Assembly (NCBI GenBank): GCA_015523545.1
Contig: WAKB01000012.1
Location: 45,478 to 109,477 of the forward strand
Direction: 5' to 3'
Length of the DNA stretch: 64,000 bases
Origin: Candidatus Geothermarchaeota archaeon
GTDB taxonomy: Archaea; Thermoproteota; Nitrososphaeria; Geothermarchaeales; JDFR-13
In this document: positions 52,544-61,168 of the stretch, piece after piece
Layout: every line of letters starts with the position of its first letter
Numbering within the stretch: the first letter of the stretch is position 1
The notes under the pieces: generated by a model
The model's database searches: none
What the model was told of the DNA's origin: nothing
The model's input: the letters and a program-made list of their open reading frames with translations, nothing else
Made by a program: the position numbers and the translations under genes

Positions 52544-53782
52544 GTGTCCCTAAACAGGTATGGAGCCGGTTCAAAGGTGTGGATATGGATGTCGAGGCTA
52601 GAGCCTGGGCACTACGTGGTCGGCGGCCCAGCCGAGATAAGGATATATGGCAGGGCAGAGGTCTTCGGTGCTGAGGTGGTGGAGACCAGCTTCAGGGTGC
52701 CGGCAAACAGGCAGAGCCCAGTATCAATACTTGATGGATACGCCGAGGTGTCAGGTGCCCTCTACATAGTCTCTATAGATGAGGACCCGATTCCACGGGA
52801 GTGGAGGGATCTCGCCAGTAGGATCTCTCCCGGAGAGAAGATCCTCATCATAGGGGATGTAGATACTGGGAAGAGTGGGCTCACCCTCTTCCTAGCCAAC
52901 TACCTAGTCGGCCTAGGCGTGGAGACAGGGGTCATAGATACTGATCTCGGCCAGTCCGACATAGGACCGCCGGGCACTATAGGATATGCCCATATAGATA
53001 GGCAGTACACAAGCTACATGGATATCGGGCTTACAGACGCGTACTTCGTAGGAGATATAACGCCTACGGGCCACCTCCTACAGGTCGTGGTCGGGGTACT
53101 CAGCCTGATGAGGGGGGCTGAGGTGGAGGACCTTATCATAAACACCTGTGGATACATAAGGGGCGGGGCGGCCAGAGCCCTTAAGAGGGGCCTTGCAGAG
53201 GCGGTAGATCCTGATAAGGTCGTAATTATACAGGAGGCCGGCGAGGCAAGACACTTGGTGGATGACCTCGCCGACTATCGGCCAGCCGTTATGGAGAGGC
53301 CAAAGGCGATAAAGCCTAAGAGGGTTGCAGAGAGGCAGAGCTATAGGAGGATATACCTAGACCGTTTCCTCTCAGGGGGTAGAGAGGTGAGGAGGGGATT
53401 AGGTGATGTGGAGATCCACAACACTGTGCTGGGGAGGATTTGCTACAAGGCCTATAGGGATACGATATTCGGGGCCTACTGGGATGGTGAGACCATCTAC
53501 ATCGCCTATAAGGGGGATAGGGGGGTCATCCCCGAGGTCATGCCCCAGACACGGGCTAGGCCCCGGTACATCGACCTAGACAGGCTTGGAGGACTTCTGC
53601 TAGGCCTCTACCGTGGAGAGAGGTTCGCAGGCCTAGGCCTACTGAGGAGCCTAGACCCCCTGGACGAGTCGATAACCATCTATACACCAGCGGAGGATTT
53701 TGATAGGATAGTATTCGGCTACCTCATCCTAGATAGTGAGTATCGCGTGGCGGCTAGGCTTAGACCCGGCTTCCTAGGATAG
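52544..53782 (+). CDS. Polynucleotide 5'-hydroxyl kinase, Clp1/Grc3 family
   Basis: 412 residues from GTG at 52544; GTG 52577 or ATG 52589 are other starts. Walker A GDVDTGKS (104-111) is the Clp1/Grc3 form, followed by DTDLGQSDIGPPGTIG and LIINTCGYIRGG. The enzyme phosphorylates 5'-OH ends of RNA; archaeal members act in tRNA or rRNA processing. The C-terminal domain with DGETIYIAYKGDRG is a beta domain as in other archaeal members. It overlaps the convergent aminotransferase by 9 bases. Confidence 0.9.
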   Translation: MSLNRYGAGSKVWIWMSRLEPGHYVVGGPAEIRIYGRAEVFGAEVVETSFRVPANRQSPVSILDGYAEVSGALYIVSIDEDPIPREWRDLASRISPGEKILIIGDVDTGKSGLTLFLANYLVGLGVETGVIDTDLGQSDIGPPGTIGYAHIDRQYTSYMDIGLTDAYFVGDITPTGHLLQVVVGVLSLMRGAEVEDLIINTCGYIRGGAARALKRGLAEAVDPDKVVIIQEAGEARHLVDDLADYRPAVMERPKAIKPKRVAERQSYRRIYLDRFLSGGREVRRGLGDVEIHNTVLGRICYKAYRDTIFGAYWDGETIYIAYKGDRGVIPEVMPQTRARPRYIDLDRLGGLLLGLYRGERFAGLGLLRSLDPLDESITIYTPAEDFDRIVFGYLILDSEYRVAARLRPGFLG

Positions 53783-54970
53783 GCGTCTCCTTACGAAGCG
53801 GGATATCCTCTCTACCGCCTCTTCAAGTAGCTCCTCGGGAGCCAGAACCACAGCCCTGAAGTGGCCCTCCCCATACCTGCCGAATCCTGAGCCGTGGACG
53901 AGGTATACCCCCTCCTCCAGAAGCAGCCTCTCCACGAAGCTCTTATCGTCGCCGAGTAGTGAGGCGTCTATCCTCGGGAAGACATAGAAGGTTGCACGGG
54001 GCATCTCCGCCTCTATGCCCGGAACCTCATTCACCATCTTGACGAATGTCTCCATCCTCCTCCTCAGCCTCCCTACCATGTCGTGTAGATGCTCATCTCC
54101 ACCCCTGAGGGCTGCTACACCACCATACTGTGCAGGCGTGCTTGGGCATAGCCTGTTACGGGCCTGCTTAGCTATGGCCTCCATGAATGCATCTACATCC
54201 CTGTCGGGGCCTGAGACATATAGGTAGCCCAGTCTCCAGCCGGTCATGAGGTACTGCTTAGAGAAACCGTTAAGCCCGATGTAGAGGGTGTCTCCTCCAG
54301 AGTATCTATATGGGTGATGATACTCCCCCTTAAGGATGATCCTGTCATAGATCTCGTCGGAGATGACCGGGAGGCCATGCTCCGCAGCTATATCGAGAAC
54401 CTCTCTGAGCGTCTTGGCGGGGTATACAGAGCCCGTAGGGTTGTTGGGAGTGTTTATAAGGATCGCCTTCGTCCTATCAGTAATCCTCCTCCTGATATCA
54501 TCTGGATCAGGTGCATATCCATACTCGGGTGGACATCTATATTCAACCGCCTTTCCATGATAGATCATCGGTGCAGAGATATAGGCTGGGTAGGCCGGGC
54601 CCGGGACAAGTATCTCGTCACCAGGGTCTAGGAGAGCCCTAAACGTGAAGTTTATCGCCTCCGCCACTCCACTAGTGACGACTACCCAGCTAGGCGGCAC
54701 GTCGATGCTGTATAGCTCCCGGAGCTTCTCGGATATCGCCTCCCTAAGCTCCTCTATCCCCAGGGAGTCGGAGTAGTAGTTATGACCCCCGAGGGATGCC
54801 CTATACATAGCCTCGATTATATGCCTGGGAGTCTCGAAGTCATACTTCAGGGGGTCCCCGATGTTTAGATAGATTATTCTCTTACCCTCCCTCTCCAACT
54901 TCTTAGCCAGTGGGACTAGATCCCTTATTGCATACCTTATCTCAAGGATGTTCCTAGATAGTTTAACCAT
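53774..54970 (-). CDS. Class I/II aminotransferase (alanine/aspartate type)
   Basis: 398 residues. PLP-lysine Lys238 in GLNGFSKQYLMTGWRLGY, INTPNNPTGSVY and SDEIYDRI mark fold-type I aminotransferases of the AlaT/AspC group. The N-terminus with LNIGDPLKYDFETP resembles Pyrococcus-like alanine aminotransferases. It moves amino groups between amino acids and 2-oxoacids. The exact amino acid is not decided by motifs. Confidence 0.9.
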   Translation of the reverse strand: MVKLSRNILEIRYAIRDLVPLAKKLEREGKRIIYLNIGDPLKYDFETPRHIIEAMYRASLGGHNYYSDSLGIEELREAISEKLRELYSIDVPPSWVVVTSGVAEAINFTFRALLDPGDEILVPGPAYPAYISAPMIYHGKAVEYRCPPEYGYAPDPDDIRRRITDRTKAILINTPNNPTGSVYPAKTLREVLDIAAEHGLPVISDEIYDRIILKGEYHHPYRYSGGDTLYIGLNGFSKQYLMTGWRLGYLYVSGPDRDVDAFMEAIAKQARNRLCPSTPAQYGGVAALRGGDEHLHDMVGRLRRRMETFVKMVNEVPGIEAEMPRATFYVFPRIDASLLGDDKSFVERLLLEEGVYLVHGSGFGRYGEGHFRAVVLAPEELLEEAVERISRFVRRRLS

Positions 54971-55052
54971 GTTAAGAAGTATTACTGGGGATCGATATGC
55001 AAATACCTGTATATACCCCCCTAAATAGTGTGGAGAGCCGATTAGGCCTTAC

Positions 55053-55472
55053 ATGGAGATCCCTCCAGACGGCCTGACCGATGAGGAGATAAAGGAGATC
55101 TATAAGAGTGTGAGGAGGATAGCAGTAGTAGGTATGAGCCGGAACCCTGAGAAGCCCGCCCACTATGTACCGATGTTCCTTAGGGAGAAGGGCTATGAGA
55201 TAATACCTGTCAACCCCGTGGCTGACGAGATAGCGGGGCTCAAGGCCTACAAGTCGCTCCTGGAGATACCTGGTGAGGTGGACCTGGTAGACGTGTTCAG
55301 ACCATCAGAGGAGGTCCCTAAGGTAGTGGAGGAGGCATTGAAGAAGGGTGTCAAGGTTATCTGGCTACAGGAGGGTATCTACCACCCGGAGGCCGAGAAG
55401 GCGAGGGAGAAAGGGGCCAGGGTGGTCTGGAACCGCTGTATGATGAGGGAGTATCAGAGGCTCTTCGGCTAG
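55053..55472 (+). CDS. Stand-alone CoA-binding domain protein (YccU-like)
   Basis: 139 residues, a single Rossmann CoA-binding domain: IAVVGMSRNPEKPAHYVP, IIPVNPVADEIAG, DVFRPSEEVPKVVEEALKKGVKVIWLQEG and WNRCMMREY at the end. It resembles the first domain of the two acyl-CoA synthetase alpha subunits here but is a separate family (YccU/PA-type). Its role is unknown. It overlaps the convergent AIM24-like gene by 4 bases. Confidence 0.9.
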   Translation: MEIPPDGLTDEEIKEIYKSVRRIAVVGMSRNPEKPAHYVPMFLREKGYEIIPVNPVADEIAGLKAYKSLLEIPGEVDLVDVFRPSEEVPKVVEEALKKGVKVIWLQEGIYHPEAEKAREKGARVVWNRCMMREYQRLFG

Positions 55473-56128
55473 GTTCTGAGGAACTTCCTGATATAGTTCA
55501 TGAAGGGCGGCAGTGCACGTGTCTGTATATAGACCTTACCCGGACCCATCAACTCAGCGACTATACCCTCACCACCTAGGAAGAAGCTCTTCCAGCCCCC
55601 GAACTTCCTGATCTTGTATCTTATCGAGGGTTCCATAGCCACGAAGTGGAAGTTGTCCAGCTGCATAGTCTCACCAGGGCCGAGCTCTACAACCTCTATA
55701 CCCCCATATGCGTTTAGCCAGACGCCTCCACGCCCCTCTACCTTGAGCCATACCAACTCTCCCTCGGCGAGGAGGCCCTTGAAGCCCCGCCACTCAATAG
55801 ATACGCTAATATCTCCATGGTGGGCTAGGTAGCTGAAGTCCTGTACGATTAGCTTACCATCAACCTCTTGATACTTAATGTCCCCGGGTAGGCCTGGGGC
55901 GAACCAGAGCTCTGCCTCACCCCTAGCCTTAAAAATGTTTAGGAATAGCGACTCTCCACCTAGGAATGTACGTGCAAGCCCCTGTAGTATCCCTCCAGTC
56001 TTAGTCTCAACCTCAAAGTCGCCGAACCCCGCGATGAAGGCGCCGGGCTCGGCAGTTATAGTCTCCCCACTCCCAAGCCTAACCTTGAGCAGGCTATAGG
56101 CGGGAGCCTGGGACACATCCCACTCCAT
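55469..56128 (-). CDS. AIM24/TIGR00266-family beta-sandwich protein
   Basis: About 219 residues. The ATG at 56126-56128 has AGGTG 6 nt before it, while the GTG at 56134 is a weaker choice. Motifs: VRLGSGETITAEPGAFIAG, GGESLFLNIFKARG and GGEGIVAELMGPGKVYIQTR, as in the conserved AIM24/DUF124 beta-sandwich family. Mitochondrial AIM24 affects the MICOS complex; the prokaryotic function is unknown. An inverted repeat at 56150-56163 lies between TATA box and start. Confidence 0.9.
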   Translation of the reverse strand: MEWDVSQAPAYSLLKVRLGSGETITAEPGAFIAGFGDFEVETKTGGILQGLARTFLGGESLFLNIFKARGEAELWFAPGLPGDIKYQEVDGKLIVQDFSYLAHHGDISVSIEWRGFKGLLAEGELVWLKVEGRGGVWLNAYGGIEVVELGPGETMQLDNFHFVAMEPSIRYKIRKFGGWKSFFLGGEGIVAELMGPGKVYIQTRALPPFMNYIRKFLRT

Positions 56129-56149
56129 AGTCACACCTGTTTAGAGGGC

Positions 56150-56163
56150 TATTCCTCGGAATA
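56150..56163 (-). promoter_or_regulatory. Inverted repeat TATTCC-TC-GGAATA at the AIM24-like promoter
   Basis: Perfect 6-bp arms, 22-35 nt before the ATG and just after the likely TATA box (TTTATAAC at 56164-56171), so it probably overlaps the transcription start. It may be a repressor site. Confidence 0.45.
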
Positions 56164-56181
56164 AGTTATAAATAAAATATT

Positions 56182-57222
56182 TTAGAGGAGCCTCTCCCTA
56201 GCCATCAAGGTCCCTAGAACCATGTTCCTCAACTTGTAATAGGCTATGTCCCTACTCCTGGTACGGAGGCCGCAGTCCGGATTGATGTAGAGCTTCTCCG
56301 GCTCTATATACTTCGCCGCGTAGAGGATCCTATCCCTAACCAGCTCGGGGGGCTCCACCCTATCGACATGTACATCTATGACCCCTAGTCCAAGCTCGAG
56401 GCCATACCCCATCTCCTTCAGATCCTTGAGGAGTCGATACCCTATCCTCTTATCATCATCCACCCCAAGCTCCCAACTGTCCCGGTTGGCAAACTCTAGT
56501 GTAAACTGGACAGCACCGAAACTCTCCATATAGGGTAGGAGTATCCTATAGTCGCTATAGCATATGTGGATGGAGACCTCCTTCTCAACACCCTTGACGG
56601 CCTCCCTGAAGGCCTCTACAACGATATCCATCTCCCCCGGGTGTGTGGTGGCTGCTGGCTCGTCTATCTGTATCCTCCTGAGCCCAAGTGTTGATAGCCT
56701 CTTGAGGATAGGGTTTATCACATCCCTAGCAAGGTCTATCGCCAGCCTCCTCTTAGCCTCGTACCTAGCCTCCCTACCCATGCTCCCCAGCTCACGGGTA
56801 TAGTACTCGTTGAAGCTCCAATCGGCAAGGGTATACGGACCCGTCACAGGGAATTTCACCGGCCTAGAGGAGTTCCCAACGATGTACTTGGCCTCCTCAT
56901 AGTGGTAGTCCCTCTTAAGCCTGGGCTTATCTACGACCCGGCCCTTTATGAAGTAGTAGTTGTCCCAGACCCTGACCTGCCCAGCTATCTCGATACCCTC
57001 TATGTTGACTACGGGGTGGTAATACATTTCCCACCTATGCATCTCCCCATCGAATACCCAGTCCAAGCCAGCCGCCTCAAGCATACGTAGCGTGTCTAGG
57101 CTGGCCCCACGTATATAGGGGAGGAGAGATTCATAGCTCGTCTCCCCCGAGAGGTACTCCCTATACTTGTCCACAAGGTATCTAGGCTTACGTATACTAC
57201 CGATCTCCTGCGTAGTCAGCAT
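56182..57222 (-). CDS. metE: Cobalamin-independent methionine synthase, catalytic (C-terminal-type) part
   Basis: 346 residues, equal to the C-terminal half of bacterial MetE. Zinc and homocysteine ligands are present: His219 and Cys221 in SIHICYSDY, Glu243 in TLEFAN, and Cys317 in INPDCGLRTR. RIQIDEPA is the homocysteine motif. The start ATG overlaps the stop of the upstream MetE-like gene by one base (TAATG). Archaeal short MetE usually takes methyl groups from a non-folate donor such as methylcobalamin or a modified pterin. Confidence 0.92.
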   Translation of the reverse strand: MLTTQEIGSIRKPRYLVDKYREYLSGETSYESLLPYIRGASLDTLRMLEAAGLDWVFDGEMHRWEMYYHPVVNIEGIEIAGQVRVWDNYYFIKGRVVDKPRLKRDYHYEEAKYIVGNSSRPVKFPVTGPYTLADWSFNEYYTRELGSMGREARYEAKRRLAIDLARDVINPILKRLSTLGLRRIQIDEPAATTHPGEMDIVVEAFREAVKGVEKEVSIHICYSDYRILLPYMESFGAVQFTLEFANRDSWELGVDDDKRIGYRLLKDLKEMGYGLELGLGVIDVHVDRVEPPELVRDRILYAAKYIEPEKLYINPDCGLRTRSRDIAYYKLRNMVLGTLMARERLL

Positions 57223-58112
57223 TATACACCACCCCTTATCCTACCGAGGAGGCGGAGCTTCTCAAGAGCATAGCTATAGGGGAGGAAGTCGAGATCCACA
57301 TTGTTGATCACTGTGAACTCGTCACCCACTACACTCCTAATTTTCTGGACGAGTTCACCCGGATCCTCCAGTAACGTGTTGGCCCCGTCTACGGCCCCGA
57401 GTATTCGAGACTTACACTCCCTAACCTTCTCAAGTGGTGTCTCCATGAGGTCAGCGGTATAGTCGATCCCTAGCGAGTCGAGGATCCGACATATCTTGGA
57501 TACGTCCCCGAAGTATGTGTGTATAACGATGTCTAGATCCTTAAAGGGCTTATACAGCTTCTCGAGGAGCCTAGCGTCCAACTCTCTATACACTATCTCG
57601 GGCTCATGTAAAAACACCTTTCTATACCCCTTCCCCAGGACGTAGTTCACGGCTCTATAGATAAGGTTCGAGACCTCCTCGGCCCCTGTCTCCAGCCTCG
57701 AGAGCCTAGCCATCGTATATGGCCCGGGTAGGCTTAACAGGTCGAACTTCTCGACCTGCCTACCTAGATATCCATCCATCACCCCTGGACTGAACCTAGG
57801 CTCCTTGATGATGGGCATCCTGTAGAAAGTGTTGTTCTCATACCATCTCGTCACGGGTCCAGCCTCTATCCCAGGCATCTTTGTGAAGGGCCTGAAGATG
57901 TCGTGCCAGTTGGACTGGGGGTCATGAGTATAGCTTACACCTGTATCGACCATGGCCCTATAAACCTCGTGGAGATGCACTATATAGACCCTGTTAAGCT
58001 CCTCCTCATCCACCTCCCCCCGCTCATAAGCCTTCCAAGTCCTTATCAGCCTATCCGACCGGGGGAAGATACCTACTGGGAAGGCTTCAGGCATATCAGA
58101 CCATATACCCAT
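57222..58112 (-). CDS. MetE-like paralog lacking the zinc ligands
   Basis: 296 residues in the same MetE/UroD superfamily fold as the gene downstream: VFLHEPEIV in place of QIDEPA and DIVIHTYFGD in place of SIHICYSDY, so the zinc Cys is Tyr, and the C-terminal Cys is absent (ending NNVDLDFLPYS). It is probably the N-terminal-type half of a split MetE, which in bacterial enzymes also lost the zinc site. It is translationally coupled to the catalytic half and is likely its partner. Confidence 0.85.
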   Translation of the reverse strand: MGIWSDMPEAFPVGIFPRSDRLIRTWKAYERGEVDEEELNRVYIVHLHEVYRAMVDTGVSYTHDPQSNWHDIFRPFTKMPGIEAGPVTRWYENNTFYRMPIIKEPRFSPGVMDGYLGRQVEKFDLLSLPGPYTMARLSRLETGAEEVSNLIYRAVNYVLGKGYRKVFLHEPEIVYRELDARLLEKLYKPFKDLDIVIHTYFGDVSKICRILDSLGIDYTADLMETPLEKVRECKSRILGAVDGANTLLEDPGELVQKIRSVVGDEFTVINNVDLDFLPYSYALEKLRLLGRIRGGV

Positions 58113-58129
58113 GTAGCAGCTACAGACAT

Positions 58130-58148
58130 ATTAAGTAGGTATCTTAAT
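58130..58148. promoter_or_regulatory. Divergent promoter with inverted repeat ATTAAG-TAGGTAT-CTTAAT
   Basis: Perfect 6-bp arms in the 65-nt gap between the MetE-pair operon and the MTHFR-like gene; it lies 18-36 nt before the minus-strand start and 30-48 nt before the plus-strand start, so it could overlap both TATA boxes and serve as a common operator for methionine synthesis. Confidence 0.5.
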
Positions 58149-58177
58149 TACGGTGGGACAGCCCTAATACCCTTAAT

Positions 58178-59002
58178 ATGGATATCTTCAGTGGATCTAC
58201 ACCGATCACTATAGAGGCTCCGCTGATTAGGCGGTATGAACAGCTCGAGAGTATATCCGAGTTCCTGACAGGCTATGGTCTAACTCGATACGTAGATGCC
58301 ATTAATATACCCTACCACAGCCTTGGAAAACCTACTGCAGACCCCGGCTACACCGCGTTATATATCAAGAAGGAGCTCTCCACCCCAGTCATTATACATG
58401 TTCCGCTAGGTGTCGAAAACATGTATACACTAGCTGGAAAGCTGATACAGTATGCATTGATTGGGGTTGAGGGGCTCCTCCTCCTATCAGGCGACGTCAG
58501 ATTGGGGGGAATAAGTTATGAAGAAGCTGTTGATATGGCTTTGGGAATAAGGGATGGTAGACTAGTAATTGATGGTGAGGAGCATAGGGTTGAGAGTCAT
58601 AGCTTCCAACTTGGAGGAGCATTTATACCTGATAGGGAGGGAGAGGAGGAGAGAATAAGATTCAAGGCAGGTCTAGGTCTAAACTTCTTCCAGTCACAGG
58701 TATTGACTGATCCTGAGCCCTTCCTAAAAATCTTCATGAATGGATTAATACCGAGTGATAGGACGTACCTAGTGGGTGTGGCTCCACATCTAGATAGCCT
58801 AGAAAAGTATCTATCAGGATATATAGATACCTCTGGAATAGATAGGGAGGACTACCTTGGCTGGCTGACAAGTAATATTGGGAGGATTATCGATATAGCT
58901 AGAGAGAGCGGGTACAGAGTCGGGATACACATCTACCCAATATCCTGGGTCGACGCCTCACTTGAGGCCTCCGCAGAGCTACTCGAGGCGCTTCTCGGGT
59001 AG
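58178..59002 (+). CDS. Methylenetetrahydrofolate reductase-like protein (MetF-type)
   Basis: 274 residues, TIM barrel. LLLSGDVRLGG matches the MTHFR ribityl/FMN-binding region and LGLNFFQSQVLTDPEPF resembles FxxTQ with a following acidic loop. Adenine-rich codons (GGA, ATA, TAT) are more frequent than in neighbours. It is divergent from a MetE pair, which supports a role in methyl transfer from C1-pterin to homocysteine. The lengths fit short archaeal MetF-like proteins. Flavin use is not proven by motifs. Confidence 0.75.
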   Translation: MDIFSGSTPITIEAPLIRRYEQLESISEFLTGYGLTRYVDAINIPYHSLGKPTADPGYTALYIKKELSTPVIIHVPLGVENMYTLAGKLIQYALIGVEGLLLLSGDVRLGGISYEEAVDMALGIRDGRLVIDGEEHRVESHSFQLGGAFIPDREGEEERIRFKAGLGLNFFQSQVLTDPEPFLKIFMNGLIPSDRTYLVGVAPHLDSLEKYLSGYIDTSGIDREDYLGWLTSNIGRIIDIARESGYRVGIHIYPISWVDASLEASAELLEALLG

Positions 59003-59446
59003 AGTCTCCTCCCTGCTAAGCCTCATACCATCACCGAATACCCAGTAGTCACCGTCCTCACGGTGCTCAAGCTTGAATATTGGGGGCTCATGCTTCACCC
59101 TCTCCAATACTCTACGGGCCTTCTCGAAGGCTATCTTCCTACCCCTAGCCGCCACTATTATGTATAGAGTCTTCTCACCGGGCCTCAGGTTACCATGCCT
59201 GTGATAGATCCTGATATCCATAACACCCTCGTCCATCTCCTCCTCAGCTATACGCTGGAGGTGCTGCGATGTATATGGCTCATAAACCTCGTAGTCAAGC
59301 CTCTCGACACGTTTACCATCTACCGAGCCCTTCACGAAACCTATGAAGACTACTATCGCACCCATACCCTCCCCAGCCTTCTCCGAGAGGTCCTCCACAA
59401 TCCGGTTTATATCGACCTCTCCCTCTATAACCCTCCCCTCAGGCAT
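58979..59446 (-). CDS. moaE: Molybdopterin synthase large subunit MoaE
   Basis: 155 residues. It joins with MoaD to insert two sulfurs into precursor Z. Motifs: VVFIGFVKG, YHRHGNLRPGEKTLYIIVAA and FEKARRVLERVKHEPPIFKLE, including the family's catalytic lysines. The start ATG has GGTGGAG 5-11 nt upstream and overlaps moaD by 22 bases, so they are coupled. The 3' end overlaps the convergent MetF-like gene by 24 bases. Confidence 0.93.
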   Translation of the reverse strand: MPEGRVIEGEVDINRIVEDLSEKAGEGMGAIVVFIGFVKGSVDGKRVERLDYEVYEPYTSQHLQRIAEEEMDEGVMDIRIYHRHGNLRPGEKTLYIIVAARGRKIAFEKARRVLERVKHEPPIFKLEHREDGDYWVFGDGMRLSREETLPEKRLE

Positions 59447-59742
59447 CTAGCTCCACCACACATAATTATCAACAAGGAGTTTAAACACCCCCCACCCGAG
59501 ACTGGTGGCAGTAGGGCTATCCTATCCCCGTCCCCAAGCCTATCGCCAAGCTTAGCGTTGACTCCGTTCCTGAGGATCAGTAGGGGGAACCTCTTCTCTA
59601 TCTCCGCGACTCTGGGATACTTCTCCCGTATAACGTCTAGCAGATCCTTAACAGTCGCCCCGTCGGGGAGCTCAAACTCCTCCTCCTTCCTACCAGTATA
59701 GTCTGCAACCGCTGCAAGATACCTCACGGATACCCTCGGCAT
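59425..59742 (-). CDS. moaD: Molybdopterin synthase small subunit MoaD with C-terminal extension
   Basis: 105 residues. The beta-grasp body (VSVRYLAAVADYTG, ELPDGATVKDLLDVI, ILRNGVNAKLGD, IALLPPVSGG) is standard, but a further 21 residues follow the Gly-Gly that MoaD normally exposes at its C-terminus. The frame runs on through a run of six G. A one-base loss in that run would give a stop just after SGGGV, so an error is possible but would still not leave a free Gly-Gly. Either a protease trims the tail, or the product acts differently. Confidence 0.85.
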   Translation of the reverse strand: MPRVSVRYLAAVADYTGRKEEEFELPDGATVKDLLDVIREKYPRVAEIEKRFPLLILRNGVNAKLGDRLGDGDRIALLPPVSGGGCLNSLLIIMCGGARCLRGGL

Positions 59743-59806
59743 CCACCGATCACCAGTCTAAGAAATGGCCCCAGACCTATATACTCGGGAGTCTATATAG
59801 ATACCG

Positions 59807-60355
59807 ATGATCGGCCAACACTTATTGAGACTCGCCTATAGAAAGCCCCCTAAGGAGAGCATCTTCTACGGAGAGGCGGGTAAGATCCTATCGTATGAGG
59901 AGGGGAATGTCCTAGACCTGGGTGGAGGGCCTGGATACCTTAGCCGCTATATCAGGGAGTGTTACTACGTCGTCCAGGACATTGACTATAAACTGCTGAG
60001 CTATGGCTCCGAGGCGATAGACAGGGTCCTAGCCCCAGCTGAGGAGAGGGTCTTCAGAGAGGCTTGTTTCGACACTGTGATTATGCATGACGCCCTACAC
60101 CACTTCAGCGACGTTGATAGGGCCCTGGAAAACGCTCACACCGTCTCGAGGGGGAGGATCTACATCTTCGAGTTTGATCCTGGCAGCATAATAGGGAGGT
60201 TCATATGGCTGTTCGAGAAGCTGCTAGGCTTCCCCGGGAACTTCTACAGGCCTGAGGAGCTTAAGAAAAAGGTTGGGAGGCTGTGTCCCGAGACGGACTT
60301 TAGGAGGCTAGACAGGTTTAGATACCTCGTCAAGTGTACTCATTCCCAGTCGTAG
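59807..60355 (+). CDS. Class I SAM-dependent methyltransferase
   Basis: 182 residues. Motif I NVLDLGGGPGYLSRY, the acidic VVQDIDY, MHDALHHFSDVDRALENA and IYIFEFDPGS are typical of UbiE/Arsenite-methyltransferase-like small-molecule methyltransferases. No substrate domain is present. The ATG lies 24-36 nt after a CTATATACTC TATA box. It overlaps the convergent crotonase by 16 bases. Confidence 0.85.
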   Translation: MIGQHLLRLAYRKPPKESIFYGEAGKILSYEEGNVLDLGGGPGYLSRYIRECYYVVQDIDYKLLSYGSEAIDRVLAPAEERVFREACFDTVIMHDALHHFSDVDRALENAHTVSRGRIYIFEFDPGSIIGRFIWLFEKLLGFPGNFYRPEELKKKVGRLCPETDFRRLDRFRYLVKCTHSQS

Positions 60356-61104
60356 CTGGGCTGTCTCTTACTCCTGAGAAACTCCTTAGCCGCCTCTATG
60401 ACTGTGCCACTCCTAGACAGCCTCTCAAGCTCGGACACCCCATAGGCAGCCAAGGGGCCGAGCTTCAACATCCTGAAATAGTTTTTGAGGGATGTGAAGG
60501 CTCTTGGTGAGTTGGCCCTAATCTCCTCAAGAGTCTTTGAAACCTCCTCCTCTAGACTCGATGGATCATCAACCAGCTTGGCGATGACTCCATAGTGCTC
60601 AAGATCCTTAGCCTTTAGGACTCCCGATGTATAGGCGATGTACTGGGCCCTCCCAATCCCCATCGATATGCTGCCCAGGAGGGGTAAGAGTGGGGGTATA
60701 AGGCCCCACTTGGCCTCGGCCCAGCCTATCTTGGCATCCCTAGGGGCTATAACCACGTCTCCAAGCCATATGAACTCGGCTCCACCACCATACGCATCAC
60801 CATTTAGAGCTACTATAACCGGCTTATCGAGGTGGAATATCGTGTTGAACATCTCCCCAAGCTTTGCGAACACAGCTCCAGACTCATCTGCATCACTAGA
60901 GGATGCCACCTCCGAGAGATCTATACCCGCTGAGAAGAACCTGCCCCTACCTGTATAGACATATGCCCACGCATCCCCCTCCCTCGTAGCCCTGATAACC
61001 TCGTCCATCATCCTAGTGTTGAAGGCGTTGAGCTTCTCAGGCCTGTTAAAGACTATCCATCTTACACCGTCCCTATCAAGGATCTCGATGGTCTCGTAGT
61101 TCAT
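60340..61104 (-). CDS. Enoyl-CoA hydratase/isomerase (crotonase) family protein
   Basis: 254 residues. GRGRFFSAGIDLSE and NGDAYGGGAEFIWLGDVVIA form the CoA-binding and oxyanion motifs; GWAEAKWGLIPP carries the second acid region (Glu in AEAKWG). The reaction could be hydration, isomerisation or a related CoA chemistry; the pattern fits fatty-acid or amino-acid breakdown. No beta-oxidation partners are near. The start ATG is 31 nt from the divergent VIT1 frame. Confidence 0.88.
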   Translation of the reverse strand: MNYETIEILDRDGVRWIVFNRPEKLNAFNTRMMDEVIRATREGDAWAYVYTGRGRFFSAGIDLSEVASSSDADESGAVFAKLGEMFNTIFHLDKPVIVALNGDAYGGGAEFIWLGDVVIAPRDAKIGWAEAKWGLIPPLLPLLGSISMGIGRAQYIAYTSGVLKAKDLEHYGVIAKLVDDPSSLEEEVSKTLEEIRANSPRAFTSLKNYFRMLKLGPLAAYGVSELERLSRSGTVIEAAKEFLRSKRQPSYDWE

Positions 61105-61168
61105 GTGGGAGATATTACCACTATCGGACTAAAATATGAGTCTCTACACCCACTATAATTGGATAGGG

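Noticed and set aside
59485..59495. Frameshift in the moaD G6 run as proof of a pseudogene
   Set aside because: The frame is intact to the stop at 59425 and the beta-grasp domain is complete, so a defect is not shown; it is kept as a finding instead.
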